The notes: generated by a model not told the origin, from the sequence alone. A stretch of 64,000 nt of DNA from an uncultured Clostridia bacterium (GCA_947644595.1 CANSAE010000004.1:62001-126000), one strand, 5' to 3'; positions 16,661 through 24,662 are shown, counted from the first letter of the stretch. Translations and numbers: made by a program.

Positions 16661-17476
16661 TCACTCCCTTCCTTTCTTGATGAACGTGCGAGCGGCCCGC
16701 CGGGCGCCGGCGCTGCTCTGGTAGTATCTGACGTCCTCGAGTTCGCCGTCCTTGTAGAAGGTGGTGGAGTAGAGGAGCGGGGAGGGGTTTCCGTCACCGG
16801 CGACCACTGCCTTCCGGCCGTTCCCCTCATAGACCGCGAGCGGCCTGACGTCCGGCGCCTCTGCTTCTTCGAGGGTGGTGATGGTCCCGGGGCCGGCGGC
16901 CATGGCCTGCTTGATCTCCTCGGCTGCGGCTGTGGCGGCTTTGATGGTGATGATGTCGGGCGGCAGCTTGTCGAGCAGCTTGATCGTGCCGGCCACACAG
17001 GGCACGGCGTACTCCCGGGCCTCCTCGCGGGTGATGTACTTGCGGCCGTAGATCTTGGCCATGTCGCGCCAGACGGGCCACGGAATCCGGGCGAACTCCT
17101 GAAGGCTGAAGCTCACCAGCACGAAGGCGATGGCGCCGAGACGGTGATGGCTCTCGAGCTTCTCCATTTGCCGGTCTGTGAGGCGGCTGCGCTCGATCCG
17201 GCTGTCGTCGGTGTGCTTTGCCTCGAACTTGATGGACCTGCCGCCGGCGAGAGTGCCGTCAAAATCGGGTTGCGCCGGTTTTGTGTAGCAGGCGAGGAAC
17301 TGGCCCCGGTCGTTTGGAGCTCGCAGCGGCTTCATGGGCTCGTGGGCCTTGTCGATGTCTGCCTCGCCCCGGGACCTGTACCACTCGCAGGCCGCCAGAA
17401 TGTACCGCTCAAAGTACTCGCCGGCGACGCGTGACTGCGCGCCCCGGAGACGCTTGCGGGGATCCGGCGCGCTCAT
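16661..17476 (-). CDS. RecU-like Holliday junction resolvase with C-terminal extension
   Basis: A 271-residue protein. Residues 10-165 match the RecU/PD-(D/E)xK resolvase pattern: AGEYFERYILAACEWYR, then PDFDGTLAGG followed by SIKFEAKHT, which supplies the D-ExK metal-binding core. RecU resolves Holliday junctions in Firmicutes; phage copies process recombination intermediates or branched DNA before packaging. About 100 extra residues at the C-terminus are not assigned. The gene overlaps its upstream neighbour by 4 bases. Confidence 0.75.
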   Translation of the reverse strand: MSAPDPRKRLRGAQSRVAGEYFERYILAACEWYRSRGEADIDKAHEPMKPLRAPNDRGQFLACYTKPAQPDFDGTLAGGRSIKFEAKHTDDSRIERSRLTDRQMEKLESHHRLGAIAFVLVSFSLQEFARIPWPVWRDMAKIYGRKYITREEAREYAVPCVAGTIKLLDKLPPDIITIKAATAAAEEIKQAMAAGPGTITTLEEAEAPDVRPLAVYEGNGRKAVVAGDGNPSPLLYSTTFYKDGELEDVRYYQSSAGARRAARTFIKKGRE

Positions 17477-17796
17477 GGCTCACGCCTCCGCTGGCGGGCT
17501 GTTTTGTTGACGATCTTGATCCCCAGCTTTTTCGCCAGCTCGATCTCTGCCTTCATGCCCTCAGAGGGCTCTCCGTAGACCCACAGCTCGTCACAGTCCT
17601 CGAGGAGCTGCTGCCCGAGCGCGAGCCCGAGGCTGCGCTCCTCCGGCTTGTTGTCGTCGAGGAACTGCGTGAGGTAGATGTGAGGGGCGACCGGCAGGTG
17701 CCCCGCCTCGACGGCTTCGCGGCAGTATGTACGCGCTGCCGCGATGTTGGTGTCATAGTCCCCACGGAGGGGGCTGCAAATATAGACTTTGTTCAT
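17473..17796 (-). CDS. nucleoside 2-deoxyribosyltransferase-like (DUF4406 type) protein
   Basis: A 107-residue protein. The start MNKVYICSPLRGDYDTN followed by AARTYCREAVEAGHLPVAPH and CDELWVYGEPSEGMKAEIELA follows the DUF4406/deoxyribosyltransferase-like fold, with a glutamate near the ligand pocket in the SEGM segment. Related enzymes act on nucleosides or nucleotides, and in phages such genes probably adjust nucleotide pools. The end overlaps the RecU start by 4 bases. Confidence 0.65.
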   Translation of the reverse strand: MNKVYICSPLRGDYDTNIAAARTYCREAVEAGHLPVAPHIYLTQFLDDNKPEERSLGLALGQQLLEDCDELWVYGEPSEGMKAEIELAKKLGIKIVNKTARQRRREP

Positions 17797-17805
17797 GGTG
17801 GTCTC

Positions 17806-18768
17806 CTATCTTGAGCGCCAGCTCTGCCCGTCCATGACGATCCCCCTGCACATTTCCATTAGGCGGTCGATCGTGGCCTCTGCCGTGGTCGGGTCCCCGG
17901 TGGTCGAGGGCGTCATGCGCTGGATCAGGGCTTGCGTGTCGTAGTTGGTGGTGATGATGGTGGGCAGGTACGCCTCGTACCGGCCGTTGATGATGTTGTA
18001 GACCGTGGAGACGGCCCACTCTGTCGCCGGCTCCTTGCCCATGTCGTCGATGATCAGCAGGGGCACGGTCTTGTATATCGTCAGGACGTCGGCCTCGTCG
18101 ACGCCTCCCTTGCCGAAGGTGCGCCGGATCCGCTCAAGCAGGTCGATCATGGTCATGCAGATCACGGCCGTCGGTGGATCCCCGTGCATGAGCTGGTTGG
18201 CGATGGCTGCGGCGAGGTGGGTCTTGCCGGTGCCCTTCGGTCCGGCGATAAAAAGGCCATTTTTCCCGGGCTCCGGCGCCCCGGGGTGAGGGAGCAGGGC
18301 GTCGAAGTTGTCGGCGTAGCTTTTGGCTGCCCGCTGTGCTGCGCGGTTTTCCTCTGTCACCTCGAAGGTGGCGAAGGTCCTGCGCAGGAAGCGCTCGCCC
18401 ATGCCTGAGTCGCCGACGATCCTCTGGATCCGCTTCCTCATGCGCTCAGCCTCGGCCGCTGCCTTCTCGGCAGCTTCCCGGGCCTCTCGTTCGGCCTTCT
18501 CCTTCTCATAGGCTGCCACCGCCTCGGGGCAGGTGCAGCGCTCGGCGCCGTATGGCGGCCATAAAACACGGCCGAACAGGTTGATCCCCTTGTGGTATCG
18601 CTCGGCGCCGCAGTACTCGCAGATCACCGGCGCCGGCGGGTTGTACGGAGCGGCCGCCGGGTCGTTGCTCCATATCACGCTTGACGGCTCACTGGTCGGC
18701 TCGCGCGAAGCCCTTGAGCTCGTGGCGTCCGGCTGCCTGCTGGCCATTATCTCGCCGATCGGTTTCAC
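17806..18768 (-). CDS. DnaC/DnaI-like helicase loader ATPase
   Basis: A 320-residue AAA+ protein. A Cys cluster (CEYC near 50-53 and CTC near 78-80) may bind zinc, as in DnaI. A long charged helix follows (residues 85-115), then Walker A GPKGTGKT at 176-183 and Walker B LLIIDDMGKE near 234-243. It would load the replicative helicase at the phage origin. Translation starts with GTG at 18768 behind a GGGAGG site and overlaps the initiator gene by 80 bases. Confidence 0.85.
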   Translation of the reverse strand: MKPIGEIMASRQPDATSSRASREPTSEPSSVIWSNDPAAAPYNPPAPVICEYCGAERYHKGINLFGRVLWPPYGAERCTCPEAVAAYEKEKAEREAREAAEKAAAEAERMRKRIQRIVGDSGMGERFLRRTFATFEVTEENRAAQRAAKSYADNFDALLPHPGAPEPGKNGLFIAGPKGTGKTHLAAAIANQLMHGDPPTAVICMTMIDLLERIRRTFGKGGVDEADVLTIYKTVPLLIIDDMGKEPATEWAVSTVYNIINGRYEAYLPTIITTNYDTQALIQRMTPSTTGDPTTAEATIDRLMEMCRGIVMDGQSWRSR

Positions 18769-19501
18769 GGCTGGCCCCTCCCTTCATGCGGTCGTTGTCA
18801 TATTTCCCCTCGAGCACCTTGGCCATGTTGGTCGGCCTCATGATCCAGTCGAAGTCGGCCGCCCAGCCTGTGTCGTTGACGCCTCGCATGAAGTCGCTGG
18901 CCTCTGCCTTCTCAAAAAGCTCGGCGAAGGTCTCGAGCGAGTGGTATGTGCGCCAGCGTGCGGCGACGGCCTTGCGGCGTTGCCCGTCGATGACCTTGAT
19001 CTTCGGGAGTCTCTTGCAGGTCGTGTTATAGAGCTGCATGATCTTCTCAAACGGGACCGGGCTGCTGCTTTCCCCCTCGGGGGGTAGGGGGGCTCCTTCT
19101 TCTCCTGTGACTGTACCTGTTACTGTGACTGTACCTGTTACGCTTCTTTCGCTGCCGTCTGCTTCCTCCTCTGAAGCAGATGAAGCACTTGCTTCATTTG
19201 CTTCGCCCTGCTTGGAGGAGCTTGCGGCGGCTTTTCGAGCCTGCCCGCTTCTGAGGCCGCCCTGCTGGCCGGCGCGGGCTCTGGCTTGCCGTGTCTGCTC
19301 CCACTTCTCGGCGTCTCTGTCCATTTGCGCCCGAATGAATGAGAAGGCCATGCGCGTCGCCCCTTCGAGTTCCGGCTCTGTGCCGTTCTCTCCGTAGTCG
19401 AGGATCGCCATGAGAAGGCGGCCGCGCTCCTCGTCGGTCAGGAGGGCAAGCTGCTCGCGGTAGTCGTAGTAGAGCATGAAGCTCTTTTTTTCGTTCGCCA
19501 T
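18689..19501 (-). CDS. phage replication initiator-like protein (DUF6291 N-terminus) with embedded repeats
   Basis: A 270-residue protein. The N-terminal 75 residues (SFMLYYDYREQLALLTDEERGRLLMAILDYGE) match the DUF6291-type domain found in clostridial phage replication proteins. A low-complexity middle carries a VTGTVTVTGTVTG stretch coded by tandem DNA repeats. The C-terminal part (MQLYNTTCKRLPKIKVI, GWAADFDWIMRPTNMAKVLEG) resembles the DnaD/phage O-like end that contacts the loader. It lies directly upstream of the helicase loader, as lambda O lies before P. Confidence 0.72.
   Translation of the reverse strand: MANEKKSFMLYYDYREQLALLTDEERGRLLMAILDYGENGTEPELEGATRMAFSFIRAQMDRDAEKWEQTRQARARAGQQGGLRSGQARKAAASSSKQGEANEASASSASEEEADGSERSVTGTVTVTGTVTGEEGAPLPPEGESSSPVPFEKIMQLYNTTCKRLPKIKVIDGQRRKAVAARWRTYHSLETFAELFEKAEASDFMRGVNDTGWAADFDWIMRPTNMAKVLEGKYDNDRMKGGASRETDRRDNGQQAAGRHELKGFARADQ
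19105..19140. repeat. exact 18-base tandem repeat (x2), candidate replication iterons
   Basis: Two identical adjacent 18-base units start with CTGTGACTGTACC. Each unit is itself three CTGT-led hexamers, giving six in a row. The repeats lie inside the initiator gene, as iterons do in lambda O. They encode the Thr/Val-rich linker. Function as an origin is inferred. Confidence 0.6.
19173..19204. repeat. 32-base near-perfect palindrome next to the iterons
   Basis: Two 15-base arms (19173-19187 and 19190-19204) pair at 14 of 15 positions around a 2-base spacer; the arms contain GAAGCA and TGCTTC. The palindrome lies 32 bases from the tandem repeats inside the same gene. An origin structure or cruciform is possible; it may also be only a by-product of the Ser/Ala/Glu-rich coding. 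Confidence 0.5.
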
Positions 19502-19525
19502 GAGGGCACCCTCCTTTCAGTGGTA

Positions 19526-19939
19526 TCAGAACGGCAGGTCGCGGTCGTCGCTGCCGAGTTCCTCAAAGTCGCCGCCGGTGCCATAGTTGGACGGGGCGCC
19601 GTCCTGCTGATCGTCTCCGCGCTTGCTGTCGGCGAAGTGAATACTCCCGACGATGATCTCGGGCTCCCGGCGCTTGACGCCTTCCCGGTCAGTGAACTCC
19701 CTGACGTCGAGCTCGCCCTCGACCACGACGAGCCGGCCCTTGGCCAGATATTTCGCAGCGAACTCAGCACTCCCGCGCCACGCCACGCAGGTCACGAAGC
19801 GCGTGATCCTGTTGCCGTCGCGGTCTTTCCGGCCGGTGTCGTTGGCGATCCTGAAGGTACAGACGGGCACGCCGCTCGGCGTGTGTCTGAGCTCCGGGTC
19901 GTTGCAGAGTCGGCCCATGATGTCGATATGGTTAAGCAT
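19526..19939 (-). CDS. ssb: single-stranded DNA-binding protein
   Basis: A 137-residue SSB. The OB-fold starts MLNHIDIMGRLCNDPELRHT and continues with FRIANDTGR, FVTCVAWRGSAEFAAKYL and the strand LVVVEGELDVREF. The acidic C-terminus ends DDRDLPF, the docking tip for partner proteins. It binds single strands during phage replication and recombination. It lies between the ERF recombinase and the initiator gene. Confidence 0.92.
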   Translation of the reverse strand: MLNHIDIMGRLCNDPELRHTPSGVPVCTFRIANDTGRKDRDGNRITRFVTCVAWRGSAEFAAKYLAKGRLVVVEGELDVREFTDREGVKRREPEIIVGSIHFADSKRGDDQQDGAPSNYGTGGDFEELGSDDRDLPF

Positions 19940-19950
19940 TGGTTGTCCTC

Positions 19951-20727
19951 CTATTTCGCAGCAGCGTCAAGCGCTGCGCAGATTTCCTCGTACTGGCTGC
20001 GGGTCAGCTCGGCGGGGTTGCCCTTGTAGTACTTCTCGCTGATCCGCTTGTTGACGCTCTCACGGCTGAAGCCGGCGGCCTCGCCCTTTTTATACATTCT
20101 CTCGAGCTGCGCCTGACTGAGCAGCTTCGGGCCCTCGCCGTCCTGCCGCTGGCCCTGCTGGTTGCCCTGCGGCTGCTGGCCCTGCTTGCCGGTGGCGCCG
20201 AAGTCGCTGTTGTCGGGGTCGTCCTCGCCCTGATCGACGGAGAACTGATCCCACAGGTAGTACTTGACGGCGTAGGTGCGGGCGGCTCCCTTGGCCTTGG
20301 CCGGGTCGTCATTCCAGCCGAGAGCGTGCAGCGTGACCTCGACGGTCTCGTCCTCGTTGTCGACGTTCACCCAGCGGTACACCATGTCGCTCTCATAGAG
20401 CCACATGAGCTTGTCGCCCTGCCGGGTCTTGGTGGTCATGGTCGTCCAGTAGACGGGGTTGCCGCTGCCGTCCTTCTTGGTGGCCTCCTCGCGGACGAAC
20501 TCGAACTGAACGCCCAGCTCGTCCATGATGGGCCTGATCGGGCCCCATATCGCGTCGACCTTGGAATATGCGTACTTGACGCCGTCGCTGTGCCGCTCCT
20601 TCTTGATGGTCGGCAGTGCTTTCCTCATTTCGACGAGCTTCTGACGGAGGCTGAGGGCCTCATGGGGGACGGCAGCGGGCTCCCGTTCCTTGGGATCTGC
20701 GCCGGCTTTCTTGGTCGTTTCTGCCAT
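19951..20727 (-). CDS. ERF-family single-strand annealing protein
   Basis: A 258-residue protein. The ERF core includes LRQKLVEMRKALPTIKKE, KYAYSKVDAIWGPIRPIMDE and later GAARTYAVKYYLWDQF. A Gln-rich linker (about residues 180-200) joins a C-terminal helical domain. ERF proteins anneal homologous strands, giving RecA-independent recombination. Together with the neighbouring SSB and Gam-like protein it makes a phage recombination module. Confidence 0.85.
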   Translation of the reverse strand: MAETTKKAGADPKEREPAAVPHEALSLRQKLVEMRKALPTIKKERHSDGVKYAYSKVDAIWGPIRPIMDELGVQFEFVREEATKKDGSGNPVYWTTMTTKTRQGDKLMWLYESDMVYRWVNVDNEDETVEVTLHALGWNDDPAKAKGAARTYAVKYYLWDQFSVDQGEDDPDNSDFGATGKQGQQPQGNQQGQRQDGEGPKLLSQAQLERMYKKGEAAGFSRESVNKRISEKYYKGNPAELTRSQYEEICAALDAAAK

Positions 20728-20739
20728 GGTGCCCCTCCT

Positions 20740-21405
20740 TTACAGGTCGACGGTGAACACGTCGGGCGACTGCTCGACGGTCACGCCCTCGACGATCTCG
20801 CCGGTGGCCTCAATACAGGCCATGCTCCCGGTGAAGCTGAGCAGCTTCTTCAGCTCGCCCCACGCGGCCTTCTCCTCGACCTTGACCAGATCCCCGTGTC
20901 CGTTTGCCTTCAGCCACTCGACGAGCTTGGCGTCGTCGGCCTTCGGCGTGGGCTTGCCGAGCTTCATGGTCAGGGTGCCGCTCAAAAGGCGGTACTTCTC
21001 GGTGGTCTTTGTGGCGCGGTGGGGGACTCCCCTGAAGAAGTCAGCGAGCCGATCGGTGAGGAACGCCGTGTTCTGCGTGTAGCGGTGCTCGGCTTTGTCG
21101 ATCTGCTCCTGAAGGCGGGAGATCTGGCTCTTGGCCAGCCCCACAATGCGGTCACGCTCAGCCCTCTCGGCTGCGATCTTTCGGATCGCCCAGTCTGCGC
21201 AGTCGTCGTCGGCGATCCTGAAGGTCGGGCGGCCGATCTCGTCGCCGGCTCCCGTGGCTGCGTTGTCCCCCGGGAGATCAATGCCTTCGATCTCCTCGAG
21301 AGTGATGACCGGCAGCTCCTCCGGCTGCGCGGTGTTGGCCTGTTCTGCCGAAGTCTGCTCCTCAGCAGTCGCCTCGGCGATGGCCTTCTCTGTTTTGTCG
21401 CTCAT
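20740..21405 (-). CDS. Gam-like / Gp157-type host nuclease inhibitor
   Basis: A 221-residue protein. I start it at ATG 21405 with AAAGGAG upstream. After an acidic N-terminus, residues 75-150 are a long helical pair (IRKIAAERAERDRIVGLAK, RLQEQIDKAEHRYTQNT), then YRLLSGTLTMKLGKPTPK and the WLKANGHGDLVKVEE region. This matches phage Gam/Gp157-like proteins, which protect ends from host nucleases. It overlaps the next gene by 4 bases and lies just before ERF and SSB. Confidence 0.75.
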   Translation of the reverse strand: MSDKTEKAIAEATAEEQTSAEQANTAQPEELPVITLEEIEGIDLPGDNAATGAGDEIGRPTFRIADDDCADWAIRKIAAERAERDRIVGLAKSQISRLQEQIDKAEHRYTQNTAFLTDRLADFFRGVPHRATKTTEKYRLLSGTLTMKLGKPTPKADDAKLVEWLKANGHGDLVKVEEKAAWGELKKLLSFTGSMACIEATGEIVEGVTVEQSPDVFTVDL

Positions 21406-22040
21406 TGGTTGGCTCCTTTCTCCGCAAAAAAGCGGTGCCCGCCGATCTCCATGACGAAGCGCTGCGTCTCGTGCCACTTGCTGTCGGTCCAGCGGGGCGC
21501 GTAGAAGAACATGATCGGCTCGGTGGTTACTGTTTCCCCGGCGTCGAAAACGGCCGCCACGGCGTCCCTGACGCTCTGTGTGGCTGTGTCTGCCGGTTTG
21601 GCGTACTGATAGGCGAGTATGACCTCGGAAGGCTGGCCTCCCGTTTTCTCGCAGGCGTTGAGAATACACTGGGCGACGGCCATTTGCCCCTCGTAGCTCT
21701 CGCCACCGGCCTCGGCCATGACCACCCGCTCCGTGAGATCTCGCTCCTCCGGCGTCAGACTAAAGCGGCAGGCCGCCGGCGGCTCTGGCTCTGGTGTTGC
21801 GATCGGCGCCGGTGAGAGATCCGGCGTGGTGTCAGGCTCCGGCTGTCGCGCTTCAGAGACCAGCGGGGCCGGCTGCGGAATAGGCGCCGGCGCGTAGTTC
21901 TCGCTTTGGCTGGTAGCTCTGGTACCCAAAACAATCAGGGCCACAGCGACGGCCACGATCGCGATGATGGTGCCGATTGGGTGACGCCGGCGACGGACCC
22001 GTGACCCCGGCCGGCGCTGTTGTTCATGTTTTCCGCGCAT
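21402..22040 (-). CDS. membrane-anchored SleB-type cell wall hydrolase
   Basis: A 212-residue protein with a basic cytoplasmic start, one transmembrane helix (about 22-42, TIIAIVAVAVALIVLG), a Pro-rich wall-spanning linker and a Hydrolase_2/SleB-like domain from residue 95 (TERVVMAEAGGESYEGQMAVAQ, then FYAPRWTDSKWHE). The conserved Glu in MAEAGGE would be catalytic. Such domains cleave peptidoglycan. Its place within the early recombination genes is unusual for a lysis enzyme. Confidence 0.75.
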   Translation of the reverse strand: MRGKHEQQRRPGSRVRRRRHPIGTIIAIVAVAVALIVLGTRATSQSENYAPAPIPQPAPLVSEARQPEPDTTPDLSPAPIATPEPEPPAACRFSLTPEERDLTERVVMAEAGGESYEGQMAVAQCILNACEKTGGQPSEVILAYQYAKPADTATQSVRDAVAAVFDAGETVTTEPIMFFYAPRWTDSKWHETQRFVMEIGGHRFFAEKGANQ

Positions 22041-22052
22041 GATGGTCTCCTT

Positions 22053-22301
22053 TCACATGGCCCGCGCTATTGTGAGGAGGCTGAACGCAGCCTCCCGGAC
22101 GGTGTCAGCCGTCAGCAGCACGAGGTACTCGTTGTCGTAGTATGTAGTGCCCGGCTGTCTCTGCCGGTACAGGTCCAGCTTGTGCCGCGCGAGCTTCTCA
22201 GCCTGATCCCATAGATCCCCGGGGATCCTTGCGCCGAGGCTTGCCTCTGCACGGTTGCGCAGCTCCTCGCTGGTGATGGTGATGGGCGGGCTCTTGCTCA
22301 C
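22053..22301 (-). CDS. small phage protein of unknown function
   Basis: An 82-residue helical protein (SEELRNRAEASLGARIPGDLWDQ, then LLTADTVREAAFSLLTIARAM). No family is recognised. The start codon overlaps the end of the exonuclease gene by 4 bases, so it is coupled to it. Confidence 0.55.
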   Translation of the reverse strand: MSKSPPITITSEELRNRAEASLGARIPGDLWDQAEKLARHKLDLYRQRQPGTTYYDNEYLVLLTADTVREAAFSLLTIARAM

Positions 22302-23017
22302 GTCGATCCCCTCCGTGCGACCTTGGCCGGGAGCGTTTGCTCTGGCCGGGTCATTTTGTTGTTGAACTCCTGCGGCTCATAGCGGACTCCGACGATCCGG
22401 GCCCCGCTGACGCCGTACTTGGGGTTGAAGCCGAACAGGTTGACGTATGTGGCCAGATCCTCGCGCTCCTCGTCCATGGCTTTCACCACTTCCAGAAGGG
22501 CAAGGACGTCGTCGATCGCCCGGTGGCTGTTCTTGACCTTTTCCTCGAGCCCGTAGGCGATGATCGCGTTGGCCAGCTTGTGGGGGTACGGTCGCCGGTC
22601 CTTGTAGACGGTCACGGTGTCGAGGAAGTCGAGCCGGGCGATTTTCTTGCCCCGCAGCAGCTCCCTCGCAAAGAGTAGGTCGAACTGTGCATTATGGGCG
22701 CCCACGAGGATCCTGTTCCCGGCGAGGAGCTTGGCGAAGCTGTCGGCGGCCTTTTCTGGCCTGACGCCTTCGCTCTGAAGGATCTCGTCAGTGATCCCGG
22801 TGAGCTCCACGATCTTCTCGGGAATTGTCTGGCCCTCCGGCAGTCTGATGAAGCTGTCCATTTTGCCGGCCACGCGGAGACCGCCCGCCGGCGTTCGCTC
22901 GACCCTTATGGCGGCGAGCTCGATGATCTTGTCGGCCTTGGCGTCGAGGCCGGTGGTCTCTGTGTCAAACAGGACCACCGCCTCATACCGCTCGAACAGG
23001 GTGCTCAGGTTACTCAC
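22298..23017 (-). CDS. DEDDh-type 3'-5' exonuclease (DnaQ/PolC exonuclease-like)
   Basis: A 239-residue protein. I start it at the GTG at 23017 (reading MSNLSTLFERYEAV) with GGGAGG 7 bases upstream; longer readings run through the preceding gene. Motif ExoI is FDTETTG (D18, E20), ExoII lies in LVGAHNAQFDLLF and ExoIII is HRAIDDVLAL with the His and Asp of the DEDDh class. It would remove nucleotides from 3' ends in phage replication or repair. It overlaps the DUF6273 gene by 8 bases. Confidence 0.85.
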   Translation of the reverse strand: MSNLSTLFERYEAVVLFDTETTGLDAKADKIIELAAIRVERTPAGGLRVAGKMDSFIRLPEGQTIPEKIVELTGITDEILQSEGVRPEKAADSFAKLLAGNRILVGAHNAQFDLLFARELLRGKKIARLDFLDTVTVYKDRRPYPHKLANAIIAYGLEEKVKNSHRAIDDVLALLEVVKAMDEEREDLATYVNLFGFNPKYGVSGARIVGVRYEPQEFNNKMTRPEQTLPAKVARRGST

Positions 23018-23726
23018 GGGGCGCCTCCCGATCTCTGAGCTCCACGTCTCCCCGGAGCATACCCAGCAGGAACGCGACGCCGGCAGCGAGCTCGTCAGAG
23101 GTGACGCTGCCGGGGACGCCGAAGGTGTTGGCCATGTCGCGCATGATCTCACCGGCCTCCTCGGGGGTGAGCTTGTCCTCCGCGCTGGCGTTCTCGTCAG
23201 GCTCGTCCACAGAGATCAAGAGATCAGAGGCCAGAAGCAAAGCGGGACGAAGGCCGTAGTAGCTGCAGTAGGCGTAGTTGTAGCTCAGCGCGCCGTCGGA
23301 GTTGACGCCGCGCACGTTGTACGAGTACGACGCGCTCCACCGCGTCAGCGTCCACCACCACTCGCTCAGGGGCTCGAGGACGTCGCGGTTGTATCGGTAC
23401 TGCTCGGCGGTGAGCAGAAACACGCGATCGGTGCAGGTGACGCGATTGGTGCCGTCGTCTGCGGTGAGGTTGACGGTGGCCTCCATGATGGCGGCACCGT
23501 TGTCGGGATCGGCCTCCTTGAGCTCCTCGTAGAAGTCACCGTTCAGGTACTTCCGGGAGGAGGCGACGCGCCAGTCGGCGCTCCCGTCCTCGTCGAAGGG
23601 GGCCAGCTTGAGAATGTCGGCCATGACCACGAGGGTCCCGCCGTTCTCGGCGCCGAGGGTGATCCAGTCAAAGCCGGCATAGTGGAAGGTCTTGCCTCTG
23701 GCGAGGTCTGTGAGTTTCATTTTCAT
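23010..23726 (-). CDS. DUF6273-type protein with a Tyr/Ser/Asn-rich variable-looking segment
   Basis: A 238-residue protein. The N-terminal half (FHYAGFDWITLG, WRVASSRKYLNGDFYEEL) and the SEWWWTLTRW to GLRPALLL region (122-164) match DUF6273-like proteins, whose layout suggests a C-type lectin/formylglycine-enzyme-like fold. Residues 129-158 are dominated by Tyr, Ser, Asn, Asp and Gly coded mostly by NNC codons. That resembles, but does not prove, a diversified binding face. A helical acidic tail follows. Function unknown. Confidence 0.65.
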   Translation of the reverse strand: MKMKLTDLARGKTFHYAGFDWITLGAENGGTLVVMADILKLAPFDEDGSADWRVASSRKYLNGDFYEELKEADPDNGAAIMEATVNLTADDGTNRVTCTDRVFLLTAEQYRYNRDVLEPLSEWWWTLTRWSASYSYNVRGVNSDGALSYNYAYCSYYGLRPALLLASDLLISVDEPDENASAEDKLTPEEAGEIMRDMANTFGVPGSVTSDELAAGVAFLLGMLRGDVELRDREAPRE

Positions 23727-23741
23727 GTTGATGTGCTCCTT

Positions 23742-24662
23742 TCAGCAGTAGGTGTCTTTGATTTCGTCCCAGTTTTCAGCGAGCCCGCCCCAGTTCTCGG
23801 CCACGTCCTCAAGCAGCTCCTTCTCACGAGCTTCGCGCCTCTTTACGGCTTGGTATGCGGACTCGTCCCGGTACTTGGTGACGTGTTCTCTGATGATGTC
23901 ACTGATGACCTGCGGTTCGAGTGCGTCCAGCTCCCAGCTCTCCCGGCCGTACTTTTCGATGTAGCCGGCGGCGCGGCTGTCTGAGAGTTTCGCGGGGTTG
24001 GGTGGGGGTCCGTACTCCTCGATCTGGTCCATATTGAGAGCGAGCCGGTGGAACTCGACGTCGTAGGTCTCGAAGATCTGAAGGCGGTCGACGATGTCGC
24101 GGCTCATGTCCTTCCCACTCGGGTCATGATCGCCGAGGTGGAGGAGGACGATGTGCTGCCCGTTGTCGTTGCGGCGCCGCAGCCTGCGGGCAGCCTCCCA
24201 CATTTCAGACTGTGAAACATAGCCACGGCAGGAGAAGTGGCTGACGTCGAGCTCGCGGCAGATCTGGCCGACGATCCCGATCAGGGCGTCCTTTTCCACC
24301 CATACCTCGACGTAGTTCTCCTGCCCGGCCCAGTGGTCGAGGTGGTAGGAGTAGGCAGCCGAGTCGATAACGCTGCCGGGGGTGGACCAGTGGGAGTTCG
24401 CGCGCAGGTTGCGCGTCCTGTCCTCGATGGCCTGCCAGTCGATCAGCCCGGCGAGCCGGGCCTCGCTGATCAGGTTGCCGAGGTTTTTGTAGCTGCGCTC
24501 GCTGTTGGGAATGATGGCGCGGGCCACCATTTGGTAATATACCTGTCGGAGCGTCAGGCTGAAGCCCTGCCGGGAGTACTCGTTGATGACGCCGTTGATC
24601 TTCTCGATCAGGGCAAGGCTCTCGGGCTTGAACTTCTTCTCGATGTATGCGATCTTGGGCAT
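23742..24662 (-). CDS. Topo VI-A/Spo11-like Toprim protein
   Basis: A 306-residue protein. Residues 30-90 look like the winged-helix that carries the DNA-cleaving tyrosine in Topo VI A/Spo11 (SLTLRQVYYQMV, Tyr42/Tyr43). Residues 115-200 form a Toprim domain: Glu123 in VWVEKDALIG and the DxDxxG motif in HLGDHDPSGKDM (Asp178, Asp180). No B subunit is visible. The layout recalls the stand-alone 'Mini-A' proteins of mobile elements. The activity is inferred; a Toprim nuclease related to JetD is the alternative. Confidence 0.6.
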   Translation of the reverse strand: MPKIAYIEKKFKPESLALIEKINGVINEYSRQGFSLTLRQVYYQMVARAIIPNSERSYKNLGNLISEARLAGLIDWQAIEDRTRNLRANSHWSTPGSVIDSAAYSYHLDHWAGQENYVEVWVEKDALIGIVGQICRELDVSHFSCRGYVSQSEMWEAARRLRRRNDNGQHIVLLHLGDHDPSGKDMSRDIVDRLQIFETYDVEFHRLALNMDQIEEYGPPPNPAKLSDSRAAGYIEKYGRESWELDALEPQVISDIIREHVTKYRDESAYQAVKRREAREKELLEDVAENWGGLAENWDEIKDTYC

